A DNA stretch of 64,000 nt from Aphrocallistes beatrix (GCA_963281255.1 OY725490.1:2480001-2544000); one strand, 5' to 3'; shown: positions 10,492-24,110, numbered from the stretch's first letter. Numbers and translations are program-made. The notes: generated from the sequence alone by a model not told the origin.

Positions 10492-13226
10492 TGAATCAAT
10501 AATAAATTTAGAATAGTTGCATCAAGCTTCAACTTTGAGAATATTTTGCCTAAATATATCTCACACCTTTACTTGGGTGATTAATGCTATGCATTTAGAG
10601 ATCGACATAATTTCGTGACGTGCGAGATTAGCTAAGACTGCTGCATACTTCTAGAAAAAATGCAGGTTGCGTACTCTCACTTATAAGTCACTACAGATAG
10701 GAGCATAATATACGAATATCTTGATCTAAAATTAAACAAAATTTATTCAAAATTTCAAGGAGAGCTGCTAGTATATGGATTGACGTCTAAAGTAACCTTC
10801 AATACGACTGTAAATTACTAAAACATTTAATACTGCGCAAACAAAACCTTAAATTAGTTAATATGTTAGTGTGAGCACTTGTCAGTATGAATTATTCAAT
10901 TTCGTAAACACAGGAGAAAACAATAGCAATTATTTGCACTCTCAACACTAACGGTATCATGTTTGAATTCGCAAAAAGATCAACACATGAGATGTAAGTT
11001 CGTAATGTTAGTTCAAAAATATGGACACTGGTGAGGTCCACACATTCTATCAATTTCGAAACATTCCAATTAACCAGAAACGTCTCTACGAGTAATGTGA
11101 CAAAAACTCAACTATGAATATGATTTTGAGTGTGGTCTTGAATCATCAGATATTCCTACACTGAATTAAGGAAGATAAAATGTAAAAAAAATGGTTAGGA
11201 ATTATCCTCAAAATATGTCTAGCTTAGATCATCTTTCAACCATTTCCTATCCTCGAACAGAGGAAATTAATAAATTATTAGAGTTCAATGCAAAAGATGC
11301 ATAATAAATTACATTATTTGTCAAGTCACTCATGAAGTCACTAATTTAAAATCACAGAATATTTGATTAATTCCTTTTCTGAACCAGATTCGTAAGCTAT
11401 TCTCTAAATTGAAGAGAATTACGATCTGTTCGAGATAGAATTTCACATACTAAAGTACGTACAATGGTTTCAATATCTTTACTAAAGTATTTCCTAATGA
11501 TCTGATGATGAGAAAAGGAATATTATTGCTGAATATCGAAGTCAATTATAATTCTATTTAAGGACTTTAAAGAATAATATAATTATTCACACTAATTAAT
11601 CTGATTTCGTTGGTACTTCAAATTGGCGTAAAGAGGTGATATAATAAAAAAGAAATATTTACAAGATGGATAAATTAGAAGAATACTGTTGAAGAGTGAG
11701 ATCAGGAACTAGGATGGTTTGGCACTCCAAAAAAACCCATTATGACTCCACTTTAAAGATATCTCATAAGATAGATCATTAATTATAAATGTGAATTAGG
11801 TAGTTGACAATAGAAGAATGGACTATTAGAGGTGATTATATATTGAGTGTGAAAACTAGAGAATCCAAGTTCCATTAAAGCTATACAAAAATTATGTTGT
11901 TGCAGGATATTAAGTAAAATGATTAGGGTTACAATCTACGTAGTAAATAATGCATTTGGAAAAGTTGAAATTCTAAATATTGAGAGAAAAAAGCAGCAGA
12001 TGTGTTAGATTTCCTCGTTTTTTGCTCTAAAATACTCACTTCCATCGATTCATAATTTGCGCAAGATTTTTACACTCAAGTGATCAGTATTATGATTTGA
12101 TAATAAACCACACGTCTCAACACAGGTGTATAGTGGCAAGACGTTCTATTGAAACAGAATTAGCGAAGCAATCGTTGCAAAACAGTCTAAAATGTCGGGT
12201 AACTGTGGTATAACCTGTGCAATTGATTATCAGTCGAATACTATCCAAAGCGATTATTTGAAGTATTGTAAAGGAATCAGTCACAAGCTAAAAAAACATC
12301 ATCTTCTTGCACTTATGGTATTCCGATAAAGTCGTTATGGAGGAAAAAAACAAGAAAAAATAAAATATTATGTCGACGAAAAAATTGAAATTGCATTTAC
12401 TAAATCAGTCGTCTAAAACGTGACAGAGATGATACGATACAATTTCAAAATAATTAAAAGACATTTTAATCTATTATTATTTCAGAAAAAGTATTTTCGT
12501 TTACGAAACAAACTGGCTCTATAAGTCTAGAATCATCTGATGGCATGGAGTAACGGATTGTATGAACTGATGCTTCAATTTTCAATATTCAATATTCAAT
12601 AGGGAATGCCTTGACGTGAAGATAACTTGACAAATCCTAAGCAGGTATTACTTGTATCATAAGCATATGCTGCTAACAGTGTATTTGATAGTTCAACAAA
12701 TTGACAAATCTTTCAAAAGGTTCGAAACATAAGTTTTGCTCAGTTTGACTAGATTCTGAAAGTTTGACTTAAATTTTTGTGGTAGTATTATTCTAATACG
12801 TATTTAGACATACTTTTCTCAAGTGTAAGCAGCGGAACTATAATGAAATCAAGAAGATGAGAACTATGTAGGATATTTAGATCGATTTACTGAAGATAGG
12901 TCTATTACATATTAATTAAACATGTGGTGCAATTCATAATTGAGAAAATAATTAGACAAATTATAGTAACAAGGAACTATTGGGGCAATGTAAGGCTGTG
13001 ATGGAGAGATTAGAATCTGCAAAGTCTAGAAGCGTATTGATGCAAATGAGAAATTAGGTGAGTTGCAGTAATTAGCTTGAGTCACTACCAATAACATGCA
13101 TTAAATAGTGAAGAGTGGTCATTGTCTGTACCGTGTTCTAGTTAGGCTAAACACTTAAAGTCATTCTACACACCCTGCAATTATAATATGATGGTAAAAC
13201 AAATTTAAGCTTGCAAAGTAGGTATA

Positions 13227-13270
13227 CACTACCTCACCAAAAAAAAGCATTGGAACACCACAGTAATTTC
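13227..13270 (+). mobile_element. Tc1-like terminal fragment
   Basis: The motif CTCACCAAAAAAAAGCATTGGAACACC resembles the inverted ends of Tc1/mariner elements, which often carry AAAAGTATTGGAACACC-type termini. No partner end or transposase was found nearby. Confidence 0.35.
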
Positions 13271-14321
13271 CATCATGATCTGTGTCTCCTTCGAAGACAA
13301 AATTGATTCAAAAAAGACAGGTGCAGATACCTGATATCTGTATTCTAGACATTATTACACAGTTTATAAGCTCTAAACTGATATAACGGGCAATTTGAAA
13401 AATCACTAGATCAATAATTGTAAAACATTTCTCTAAATTACAACTGCTGGCTAGAAATCCTATATTCATAACGTCAATTGAATGCGATCCAGTAACGGTC
13501 TATCTAACATTCTAACATCATTGATGCCATAGATTCGTATTTTCTAGAAATCAATTGCGAGTTAAATGAAAAGAATGCCTTTCTAATGAGAATCATTATG
13601 ACACAATGTGCGTGGCATTTTCTAATCACTTCTTGCATTATTTTGAATGGAGAGAGTTGTAGATTCTAGAATTCAGAAGTTCGTGAGGATTTATAACTAT
13701 AGCGCAAATTGTTTGAAAGTCACACAGTTACTACATCAGTATCATCATAATCACAGACTTGTTAAAATGTCTCTCGTGGTGAGACTATAGAGCAGATGGA
13801 GGAAAATTAGATTGAATAACTTCTGAGTTAAGTAACTAAAAGCTTTCAATAATTTTTTTGCAATTAATCCAGTTTATTTCTATTTTAAAAAGCAACACAC
13901 GAATCAATGCACACCTTGAACCTACAAATGTGATTAGTTACTCATCATAAATGGCCAAATATTGTTAATATCCCAATTGTTTAATCGAGGATGCTCTATG
14001 TTATATTTCCAATTATTCGATGCATTAACAATTAGCGCTAGAGTAAAAGTATTCTTAGTAAAACTATAATAAATAGATCGTATATGTTTGGATAGAAGAG
14101 ATTCCTTATTGTTAAACTGGTGGTAGATTCATATCATGACAATCTGTCAGTTTAGATAGGCTTCAAATTCCGCTAGAAGACAATTAAATTAAAAAACATA
14201 TGCCAGATGCTTACAAAAGCTTCTTGGTGCCATTTACCTTATGCAAGAGTGATTAATTTATAAATTGATTTTGTTGATATTGCATTAGTACGCTGTGTAG
14301 GTTCAAACATTATTTGTGGAA

Positions 14322-14490
14322 CCTAGAATCGGGTCCGTTTTTTCTGGTCGTGTTTGGTTTGGGTTCAAGTTCTGGTTGGATAATATATATATAGAATATA
14401 GAATAAAGATATGTAGTCTGATTTAGGATCAAATAATGATCAGATTCGGGTTCTGAAAGGTTGGCCTGATTCAAACTCTACCTGTATTAC
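14322..14490. mobile_element. Degenerate hAT-like MITE, family C
   Basis: Repeated GAATCGGGTC, GGTTTGGGTTC and GATTCGGGTTCTG motifs and an end like TTCAAACTCT match the better copies at 18316-18472 and 24823-25123. The ends are worn and the borders approximate. Confidence 0.35.
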
Positions 14491-15293
14491 TTCCTTTGGA
14501 ATACGATATTCTAATTGGGATTTTGAATAGAATTAAAATACCACAAGCAAAGTTATATAATTAATATTAGAAAGATCTTATTTCAATGCCAAATAACAAT
14601 CAATAATATTGCAATAAGTCTATTGAGTTTGCAAGCACTGCTAATACATCCAATATGGATGTAGGCGTGATACAGCTTGTATGGTGTCTAGCAATATTGT
14701 TTTCCTAGTTTCCCAATCGCTGACAGCATCTCGTCGCATTTAAGATAATAACAAGGATTACTTGCTCGCAAATAAAGTATTACATTAATTAAACAAGTCT
14801 ACCCCACATGAAGCATGAAATCTACCTAGAAGATAATGGCTACACCAAAATTCTTCTACCAGTACATACATTATGTGCATCTGATTGAACAGGTCAGAAT
14901 GTGACTTTGTTTGGGGTCGAATGTCTTCCACCAATGTACATGGGGACAGTTTTTATTGCCTCATCCTATGTAGAAACGCACATTGCAGTAGTTGAGCTAA
15001 TTATTAATGCAAACTAATTCATGTGATTACTGAAACATATTCTACTGATATTTGGCAACAGTCTGTTTAAATGTCGGACCTACGCCAAAATGGGATCATT
15101 AATTTTAATATTAAGTTGTCATGAAATGAACAATCATTCAAATTGAAGCATCATAACATGAAATGGTGAATTTGTATGTATGGTAATGGCAGGACAGGTT
15201 AAACAAATTTAGAAGTATTTCCGTTATATACAATACTTTGGCGAATCTTTAAGGGCTTTATGTTCTCAAATAATTTCTTTAATTGTTGTAGTG

Positions 15294-15393
15294 TATAAAT
15301 AAGTTAGAAGATAGCTTCTAAAACTCTCAGCTTCCTCACAAATCATAACTACAATCAATCATCGCCATTGGCGCCATGGAGGCTACACAACTA
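15294..15393 (+). promoter_or_regulatory. Possible promoter and tiny first coding exon
   Basis: A TATA-like TATAAATAA near 15294 is followed about 80 bases later by GGCGCCATGGAGG, a good initiation context. After six codons (MEATQL) comes CTA|GTGAGC, a good donor at 15394. Together these resemble a TATA promoter with a very short first coding exon. No second exon was found downstream, so this is only a candidate. Confidence 0.25.
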
Positions 15394-16305
15394 GTGAGCA
15401 TATGCTGTGTGAATCAACAAGCTAGTAAATATCCACGAGTGCTATTCAGTGGACTGTGATAAGCTCAGAATTTTAGCTGACGGACTACTTTACAGAATTA
15501 TTCGCTTTTCGTTATAATATATCCGCATGGGGCAGGTGCTTATCAAAGCAATTATGTACACACGTTTACAATAGTACTGTAATTATGCAAACGAATAAAA
15601 TCAATTCACAGGCATTAAAGTTAATTGGTATGCGCCTTTAGAAATTTAAGGGGAATTATGAGATAAGAAGAGCAGTTGTTTCAAAACTAATGACGGTGAA
15701 ATAAGTTAGTTTAAAATAGTTCAAAATATGATTGGAATTTATTAAGAAAGATATTTGATCGGATGTTTATTATGTAAAGATACTCTGTTTCTAGCTTCCA
15801 AGCATATTAACACGAGCGATAAAGTTACCAGGTTCAGAGGAAATATGCAAGGAATCCACCTCAATTCATTGTCGAGTTGACCAGGTGGCTGTATGAAACA
15901 CAAGCTTTCAATTAATTGTAGACAAGCATTTGCGATGTAGAGCCAAGAGAATAGGATTTTAAGGCTTTCATAGATTTACAACAGCTACTCTGCTACTGAC
16001 GTATTAAAGTATGTGAAGTATTTCATAAATGAGAATTCTTCGAACTTTTCTAAAACACTCATAAGTTGAGTATTGTTAAATAAGTGTCTGTTAGGAAGGG
16101 AATCCTAGAACTGTGAGGATGAGTACCCATCCGTCCTTGTCAGACATAGTGGGACTTCTAATAGGAAGTTACACAAGGAATCTGACAAAACTTAGTGTAT
16201 TGCATTTATATATCTGTGAGACTAGGAAGAACAAGAGATGACAGCTTGGAATAAATGGATTGTTAAGTAAAGTTATCAAAAAAAGAAGAGATTATCTTAT
16301 TTATC
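15394..16305. other. AT-rich stretch with no supported feature
   Basis: About 0.9 kb downstream of the possible micro-exon. I searched for a continuation exon and found none. Confidence 0.4.
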
Positions 16306-16404
16306 TATGTTACCGTTAAAACGTCAAATTAGTTATGATGTAAAATACCTGGAAATTTCAGGTTTTATACATAATAACTGATTTGACGTTTTAACTTTAA
16401 CATA
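16306..16404. repeat. Imperfect 99-nt hairpin, pre-miRNA-like
   Basis: Left arm motifs CGTTAAAACGTCAAATTAGTTATGATG pair with right arm ATAATAACTGATTTGACGTTTTAAC; the stem is about 45 bp with scattered mismatches and a small loop around CTGGAAATTTCAG. The size and interrupted pairing resemble a microRNA precursor; a short foldback MITE is equally possible. Confidence 0.55.
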
Positions 16405-16971
16405 TATGTATACTATATTTTGAAGATTAAAAAAAGATTTTAGTACAAGTACAAATACCTAAAAATAAAAACGTATTTACACAACAGTACAACTAACTTC
16501 AATTTATTAATATTTACATTTAGCAAAGGGAATCACAAAGTCCAACAGATAGGCACACCCATTATTCTCAAAAAATTCCTCGCAAGTGGTTAATTAAGCA
16601 CCAGACATCCAACTATCAAATTAACTAAATATGTACGAATTTGATTTTCTCAGTTAGAAAATTTACTGTTCCAGATGGTTGATTATGTAAACGCATAGTG
16701 GGAGGAGATCATGTTGAAAGCAAGGCGGAGTTGAGAAAAACAATGATTAAAACTATTTTAATTATCCTATATTGGTGTAAAGTAATAATCAATTGCATAT
16801 GATCTAAAAGGTTAATTCAGTATATCAAATCATACTACGTTATATTTGTGATGCAAAATATTATTGAATATAAACGTTATATATATTAATCTTAAAATAT
16901 GCAATCAGTCAAATCCTGAATATAACCAATTCGGAAATATCGAAATATCCGCTTACTATAGAGTTGGATAA

Positions 16972-17290
16972 AAGTGCTCGACAAATTCGGTGGTTTAACC
17001 CTATATTATCTAAAACTCGCGGATGTCTCCAGCCATTTTCAATGGGAAAGAAACCATAAAGTTGACCACTGTGGTACATTTCGATAGTCTTAGGTTAATG
17101 GCGAAAGCCACCAACATTTAGTGATAAGCCACCAAAATCCTGAGCCAGGTTGCTGACTAAGCCACCAAATTTCATTAATTTTTCGTTTAATTGCCTAACG
17201 CATTTAAAGTCGGTGGTTCTTAGCCACCAGAATTATTAAAAGGTGGTAAGACAACCACCACCAAATTTTAATATTGCCAAGCACTGCTGA
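16972..17290. mobile_element. MITE with GTGCTYGRCAAAT ends
   Basis: The left end AGTGCTCGACAAATTCGGTGG and right end TTGCCAAGCACTGC are inverted copies. The interior is full of GGTGGC/GCCACC pairs on both strands. A partial copy starts near 45675 in the MRPS29 intron with the same first 25 bases or so. Confidence 0.55.
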
Positions 17291-17551
17291 ATAGCCTTCT
17301 GAATTCATTTGAATTGGATAAAACATACTAATTCAATCAGATCGTTTATAACAAAATTCGCTTCTAACCAAGTAAAATCGATATTCGCTACCCCCAAGGT
17401 ATCCATTATAAGTGTCCAGGATGGGGATTTAGTTGTAAGCAAATTTAGATCGCAGTTTGTTGCAATTTTAGATTTATACCGATTTAATTCAGTTAAAATT
17501 GAACATAAATCTAAATATATCACATTGAAACAGCTCACTAAAACACACTAA

Positions 17552-18307
17552 ACTAAAGCAATGTTAAATATTTCATAGAAAGTCTTATCATAATTTCTTC
17601 TAAAGAGTAATTAGGTTTTTTCTTATTCCTAATTATGAACAAAAGAACATACATTCCAATGGTCAATCAATTTCCTTCAAAACTTGTAAATCTCTAGGTC
17701 ATGATCTACAATAATGTGACCGATTACAGTAGAAGCGATAGTCATAATATCAAACACACTTCAAAGTAAACAATACCTCTCATACACCGACCAAACATCG
17801 ATTGTATAACATTCTCGCCACCACTTCTACCCTCAAATAGCATCGTGGTATTTTCCTATTGATGTTGATGTTGTAATAAATGATTGCAAATATTATGTAA
17901 AATCTTTCCAACCCTCGCTCTGAATTGATATGGCACTGTGGGATAGTTGGTTATGTTGAGTCAGGAATGTTGTTGATAGCAAGAATGGCTGATTACTTCT
18001 CAGCTCATCTGTTAGAATCATAATGTGATGATTCCATTACACAGACAAAACAAGGACACTCTAATTTAGGCAGTCTCGAACTTAATCAGTCAGAATTAAA
18101 ATTCGTCCAGAGAAATCTGTGTTTACTTTCCCTAAAAACTGTAGTAATATCTTCCAGCCTCAGAATACAGATTCCATTATTCAATGAATTAACATTATGT
18201 AATCATCAATAGCGGTATATTGAGTGGATATTGTCTACCATCTAGCTGCGTAGCCAAGCCAGTACTTAATTGTGGTGGTGGTGGGCACATTGAACGGGTG
18301 CGTATAT
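17552..18307. other. AT-rich stretch with no supported gene
   Basis: Open frames on both strands at 17305-17551 overlap antiparallel and show no family or splice support. Nothing recognised from there to the MITE pair at 18308. Confidence 0.4.
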
Positions 18308-18315
18308 GATTGAAT

Positions 18316-18472
18316 CAAAGTTGGAATCGGGGTCGGGTTTTTCGGGTCGGTCGGGGTCGAGAACGTGTCCAGGTCGAATATATTTAATACATTTAGGCAC
18401 TTTAGTCATGTCTAGAATATAAATTTGCTGATTCGGTTCGGGTTGTAAATATTGAGCCCGATTCCAACTCTG
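18316..18472. mobile_element. hAT-like MITE, family C, perfect 8-bp target duplication
   Basis: The 157-bp element has ends CAAAGTTGGAATCGG and CCGATTCCAACTCTG and is flanked by identical 8-mers, GATTGAAT, at 18308-18315 and 18473-18480. The interior is rich in GGTCGGG-type motifs. No transposase. Confidence 0.8.
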
Positions 18473-18494
18473 GATTGAATGTGACAATCATACC

Positions 18495-18637
18495 CATAGG
18501 CGCCGAACCCGGGGGGGCTAGGGGGGCTCGAGCCCCCTGGATTCGAAGATGGCCCATCGACGCAATACAAAATTAGGGCTGAGTCCCCCCTCGAACCCCG
18601 AAATTGTCCTTAGATTTCGAAAAGTTCGGCGCCCCTG
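18495..18637. mobile_element. hAT-like MITE, family D, perfect 8-bp target duplication
   Basis: The 143-bp element has ends CATAGGCGCCGAAC and GTTCGGCGCCCCTG, flanked by identical 8-mers, ATCATACC, at 18487-18494 and 18638-18645. It sits 22 bp from the preceding element. The GGGGGGCTAGGGGGGCTC core folds with GAGCCCCC. Confidence 0.82.
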
Positions 18638-18645
18638 ATCATACC

Positions 18646-21485
18646 AACAAGCCTATCAACTCTCTGATCCCGTTGTATCATATCACATAATTGAAAAACA
18701 TTTTAAGATATGATATCACTAGGGGACCTTCAATTCTCACGTTTTGTATGGCAATATTATTTTCTCCGCACTAACTGCAAAGATGTGTACCACCTAATAT
18801 CTAATATCCAAACCTGGTTTCCTATTTCAGGGTGGACTAATAGTTTAAATATTTGGGGGTTTAAAGTATGCAGGTTTGCATATATTCAAAATAGCATTCT
18901 ATCATGCGAGCACATTCCTAATAAATTCACTATAAATCTTTGAATCAAAATATCAAATACAGGATACATACCACAAATTTCTATTAACGCACATCATGAA
19001 GACATCACGCACTGGCGTAGCGTAATGTTATCGGGGTTTATGAATCACAAGATGAGGGAGATTGGAAAGCATAATTGATACATTGCACAAAATTATATTT
19101 TAGAAAGTTGATCGCACACGAACTTAACATTGGAATGCTAATTTAAGCATTAATTCTCTCAGTTTAGAAAATGCAAATTAACTACATACTTCAACTTTGC
19201 AAATGCAAATTTACAAATATAGAATATCTCTCTCCTTTCACTCGTGACGATTCTATTTATGCCTACGATTGTTAAAAAATTATTGAATCATTATGAAAAA
19301 GGATGTGGTTCTATTTTAAGACACTGATTTTTCACTTTTATAGAGGAAATTGACGTTAATCTAAAAACTTGATAAGCAGATCTTCATCATCAAATCAGAT
19401 TTAAAATTTCAATATATTATAACATTAATTAAGAGCTACCATTCTTCTCGAGTTTGTAGAGGCTAAAAAATAGGTCAATAGGAAGATATCATTCTCTACT
19501 TATCATTATCATCGTACAGCTGAAAAATTAAAATCACACTTATGCATTTTAAACCAGCGTTAAAATTATACACAACACATCTGGAGTAAACCTCTGGGCA
19601 TAAGATATATCTCAGTAGATCACCAGTGCATAAATATATTTAGCAAACTGGAGCAAAACTTGGTCAACCATCTCACTACGTATTGTAGAGCTGTTCAGGG
19701 AAATCGGTTGTATAACTATATATGACTGTGTTCTAGTCGTCTACCATTGCATTGAACTAATAAACGTAGAAGAGATCAATAATCATTGAAAGTACAGGTG
19801 GGATCTACTAGGGTTAATTAATTAGTCGTGGTTAACTCGAGAGCTACACCAACTAATATTCTCCGTCAACAAACCACAGTCAAGAACTAAAAAAATTGTT
19901 GAAACTTGAGAAGTTTTGAAGTGCAGGTGCAGATAATTATGCAACTTTGTTTTGCATTGGCAAATCAAACAATTTCAAGGTTAGACATGATGCAAGTTCT
20001 ATAGTGATAAGTGTTAATAGAAAATCTGCATATCACAATTTAATAATATCCAATCAATCAAATCAATGGAATTTATTCTTGCTGCGGTAAAGACATGTTT
20101 GGGTGAATTACACTATACGAGTTTTAAGAGGTTGTTAGATCATATCTAAGTATATTTGTAAACTATTACTTCACACACACAACATCGTCTGTAGGAGAAT
20201 TTAATATATTGGAGTATCAGATTGTATTCTAAAATAATATTATAAATATCATCAATGTACTATGGATTTTGCTAACTCATTTCCTGTGTTGTCATTTTAG
20301 GCGGGGAAACCTTAGAACTGTGGGGTCCATACTATAAATAGAATGGACCCCAGGTCATTAGTGGGTTTTAACTGTAAAGATCGATTTATTCCAATTACAC
20401 GACTAATGAGATGCAACAATTTGATTCTCTTTAATTACTATTCAAAGCTTTAAAATGCTACTTCAGATAGAGCAGGTTGTATGTTGTACAATTCTCGCGC
20501 ACATTAGATCATCTCCATGATAGAATTTAGACCATCTCCATGATAGAATTTAGACCGTCTCCACTCTAAGAAGATTAGATAAGTTCTCAGCTCATTTTAT
20601 AATTGCTACTCTTAACCGAACAATTCACAACAACAAATCATTTTAGCTCTACTTAGTGTGCTAATAAGTAGAGTAATTTAACAATTATTAAATGATTAGA
20701 AGATTATATCAGAATAGACGTGGAAAGTATTTCTGAATTATTCCCAATGTTCCGTGAAAAGCTTTAATATAAGGAATATTCAACACAACTGAATTAATAT
20801 AATACATGCACTGAATTTCAAATTCTAAAACCATCCAATTATTACCGTCTAGCGTATATTAATTATTTCCTTCATTTATTCAGTCGCGATATTCGAATCT
20901 CAACAGCTCAGATATAATTCACGTCTGAGAATTACTCACTTATGTATTAAATTCAATAGTATTTTATTGTAAGCATACTGAAGGGTTGCTACGTGAACTT
21001 CACACTGAATTCACACAGTTGAATCGGTTTTATGGGCTAGCTATTAAGTACGTATACTAATTCAAACGCTATTTACGACCCAGCCTAAAACGACCACATA
21101 ATTTGGCCCTTAATGATAATTATTGAATAGATGGCTTGCCAGCATCAAAAATGGAAACGTATGAAAAGGTGAGAATTAACAGATAGGATCTAACCATCTG
21201 TAAAATGAATTATCAATATATGCTATGCATTAACACTCAGTTCATAATCACATTCCTCCTAACCTTTGTTGAAAAAATACTAGAAAGCAGGACGTGTAAG
21301 TAGAAACAAATACATTCACCTATGGCACAATGGATAGAACAAAAGAAGTACACATTCCTTAGAAATTAATATTATCACTCATTATTACTCAACAAATTCT
21401 CATAGACAATCCTTATAGTTCACTCATTTGTAATCGGAAATTTTGGAGAAAAGCTTTTCACTGTTTCAGAGATACATGTTTCTTA
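18646..21485. other. Gene desert with short repeats
   Basis: AT-rich. At 20315-20365 lies a small palindrome, GGGGTCCATACTATAAATAGAATGGACCCC, resembling one near 41980-42015. At 20509-20560 a roughly 24-bp unit (ATCTCCATGATAGAATTTAG) is repeated in tandem. No exon supported. Confidence 0.4.
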
Positions 21486-21662
21486 TCAAAATAATTTTAT
21501 AAGAAAATATGCTTGCTGAATTCCAGCAAACATCAAATAAGACAGATATGGCCATCTAGGAAGAATCCTTAACGCCGGTGCATCACAATGCAAATTATAG
21601 AAAACTATGCTTATACCGTTTAAGAAACCCTGAATAGGATTGATTACAAGCAGCGCAGCATT
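21486..21662 (-). CDS. Possible last exon of a seven-transmembrane receptor
   Basis: After the acceptor-like TTCACACTGCAG the frame reads NAALLVINPIQGFLNGISIV, then a short polar tail and a stop. A hydrophobic helix with NPIQGFLNG resembles the seventh helix of cAMP-receptor-like or adhesion-type GPCRs (family pattern P-LQG-xN). A second hydrophobic stretch, YLSYLMFAGIQQAYFLI, follows. No upstream exon was identified within several kb, so it is either a gene with long introns or a relic. The family call is inference from one motif. Confidence 0.3.
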   Translation of the reverse strand, partial: NAALLVINPIQGFLNGISIVFYNLHCDAPALRILPRWPYLSYLMFAGIQQAYFLIKLF

Positions 21663-21701
21663 CTGCAGTGTGAACTGAGTAGTTCTTTTCTCTCTAGACA
21701 A

Positions 21702-23599
21702 GTTAGAAGCCCGCCAGTTTTGAAGATGATTTGTTCCAAGATTCTATATGGAAGGAACTGTAACGAGTGTAAAATTAGTTCCAATAGTGAACGGGATGAC
21801 TAACAATACTTGCAAAATGTGTGTTCAAACCATTTTAGAAAAGTTCAAAACTTTGTTAGATAATAACTTTTTTTTTAGGAAAGTTTAGGTACGAAGCCAA
21901 ATATTTTTTTGTAACAAAATTCTTGCAATTTTATACTCTATAGAGCGATAGTTTTTTTTAGACATGTTGTTAAGATGAGGGAGTCTGTAGATAAGCTAAC
22001 GATCTGAGATTCCAATATTTTAGATGAAATGATCTGAAGTTAGTGGAAACAATTTTGTGATTTATACACAACATTAATTATTTTTTTGTTCTCTTCCCAG
22101 TAATATTTATTTAGTGAATCAGCGTAAAGCAACGTATTCCTTTTGTCCAATTTGTTCAATTATAATTTATTTTAAATTGAAAAGTAATTAATTGAAAACA
22201 TTTTTTCATCTGAATACATTTGCATTATAAGTAATTGATCCTAGTTCTTCACAGCTGATTCATCAAAAGAATGTCCCAACTTTTATCCTAGCATCTGAAT
22301 TAAGTTCAATCCAGTGATTTTATATAATGATATTTTAATGAAAAAGTAAATTTGATATCTTTAATTAAGAACACATGACTATTTCTACTTTGAAATGTTT
22401 TTTTGTATCTCAGTTATAGCTGAGAGGCCAGATGTAGAACATAATAGTTTAGCTCAGATCTTGGATGGATTCATGTCAACAGTAATTCAACCTGAGTTTA
22501 GGGCAGAGTTCATTAGTAACAATGTTGTTTGACACATCCATATTAGTGTCTCAGAGAGTAGACTCAGTAGAGCATGAGTATGTACTTGTATTAGAGAATA
22601 GTCAGGATGATACAAGGGCATCGTTACTGAATTTATTCAGAGTACTAGAACATACCAAATCGGTTTTATGCATCCAAAAAATATAGTATTGGCTTTCGAG
22701 CTATGTAATATATTATACCTCAAAATAACGATAAAACTGATTGAATAGAGCACTGCCTATTTATTATTCTATTAAAATCAATATTATTACTGAACTGGAA
22801 TCAGTTTGAATATTAAAATGTGCTTTCCAACATCAATACAGCGAGTAAACTACGTATATAGCGAGGCATATCTTGTTAGTTTAAATTTTGGAATTTTCTT
22901 GGCAAAATAATGGGACATTTATTACATTGGTTTTCTATAAAAATTGTTAACATGAATGATACATTATTCTCAGGTAATTAGTGGTGTAATAGAATCTGCA
23001 TAATCCAAAACTCAGGGGGATAGAGTAAATTTGGTCGGATTTTGAAGAAATTCTGCTGGAATATATTAGGGTGGTCAGCTGGCCGTGCTTTATATCACAA
23101 ACTTTACAATTAAAATAATTAATAATCTGAAAGAAAGAAAGCTTTCAACCTTTCAATTACAATGGAATAACAAACTAGCAATTCATTTGAATAGACTCTC
23201 TTAAATGGGAATAGTTCTTGAGTCAATTATGTGAACTTAATTAAATGCTAGAACAGAGTAAGAGATTACGATGGCTAATGGAACAAAGGAAATGAACTGA
23301 AGGTTAACCGGGCAGAATTCCATTGAAATGTCACATATAAAGTTGAAATAGAAAAATCTCCAATAGCTGTGAGGCTCTACAATTTTATAATTCAAATACT
23401 GATCTCAAGTTATCACAGTAAGAATATATGTAAACAATTATTTTTAAAAAAAAGAAAACTTATGAACGTTATTCACACCTGTGATCAAAACACATAGTGG
23501 AAAATTTCTCAGTAAACGCAATTCATATCTAACCGAGTCAGCTTGGTATCTTAAATACGTCGAGTGGAAGAAACCTGAGAGCATTTTTTGAATCAAATA
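21702..23599. other. AT-rich stretch with no supported gene
   Basis: No exon, hairpin or recognised repeat in about 1.9 kb. If the 7TM-like exon at 21486 is real, its earlier exons should lie here or beyond, but none was found. Confidence 0.4.
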
Positions 23600-23754
23600 C
23601 AGTCGACTCCGCTTAATAGGGTCACATCGGTCAGGGCGTATTTTGACCCGATTAAGCGGAGAACCCTATTAACCGAAAATATTTTGTATTAGCCTCTATG
23701 TGTCAGAGCTATTCCGGTCCTGCCAAAAGTGACCCGATTAAGCGGAGTCGACTG
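23600..23754. mobile_element. Pogo-like MITE, family P1 copy 1
   Basis: The 155-bp element is flanked by TA on both sides, with ends CAGTCGACTCCGCTTAAT and ATTAAGCGGAGTCGACTG, a perfect inverted pair. TTAATAGGGTCAC and GTGACCCGATTAAG are the extended ends. It has the size and ends of a non-autonomous Tigger/pogo element. Confidence 0.85.
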
Positions 23755-24110
23755 TAGCTTGTTTCTTTCAAAACGAAATGAAATTCTTAGATAACCATGA
23801 AAATAAACCAAGAATTAAAACGCACAAATCAACCCACAAGTAATAAATCTGTCCATTGGTCCAGTATAAATCCACATATCCCAGTAGTGAAGTATTGGGG
23901 AGCCAAAGCCTCAGATGTTCTACAACTATCAACTATCAACTACTCCATATGAGCCTGAAGCATTTGGATTGCGGAGGAACTCTCCATTTGGAGAGGACTA
24001 AAGCAACTTGAGGGCTAATCCGACACTCCTGCCTTTTTGATAATTTTTAAAATCTACTTAATTTCACTTAACAACCATAATTAACAGATGCTATGTTATT
24101 AGAAAAAGTA

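Larger units (their letters stand above)
9672..15290. other. Gene desert with one long hairpin and a Tc1-like end
   Basis: AT-rich sequence of about 5.6 kb with no exon that I can support. Contents are the hairpin at 10366-10491, a short TTCAATA repeat near 12580-12600, and a Tc1-like terminus near 13230. Confidence 0.45.

Noticed and set aside
17305..17551. Complementary open frames on both strands
   Set aside because: The mutual openness is a chance effect of base composition; no splice sites, motif or start context.
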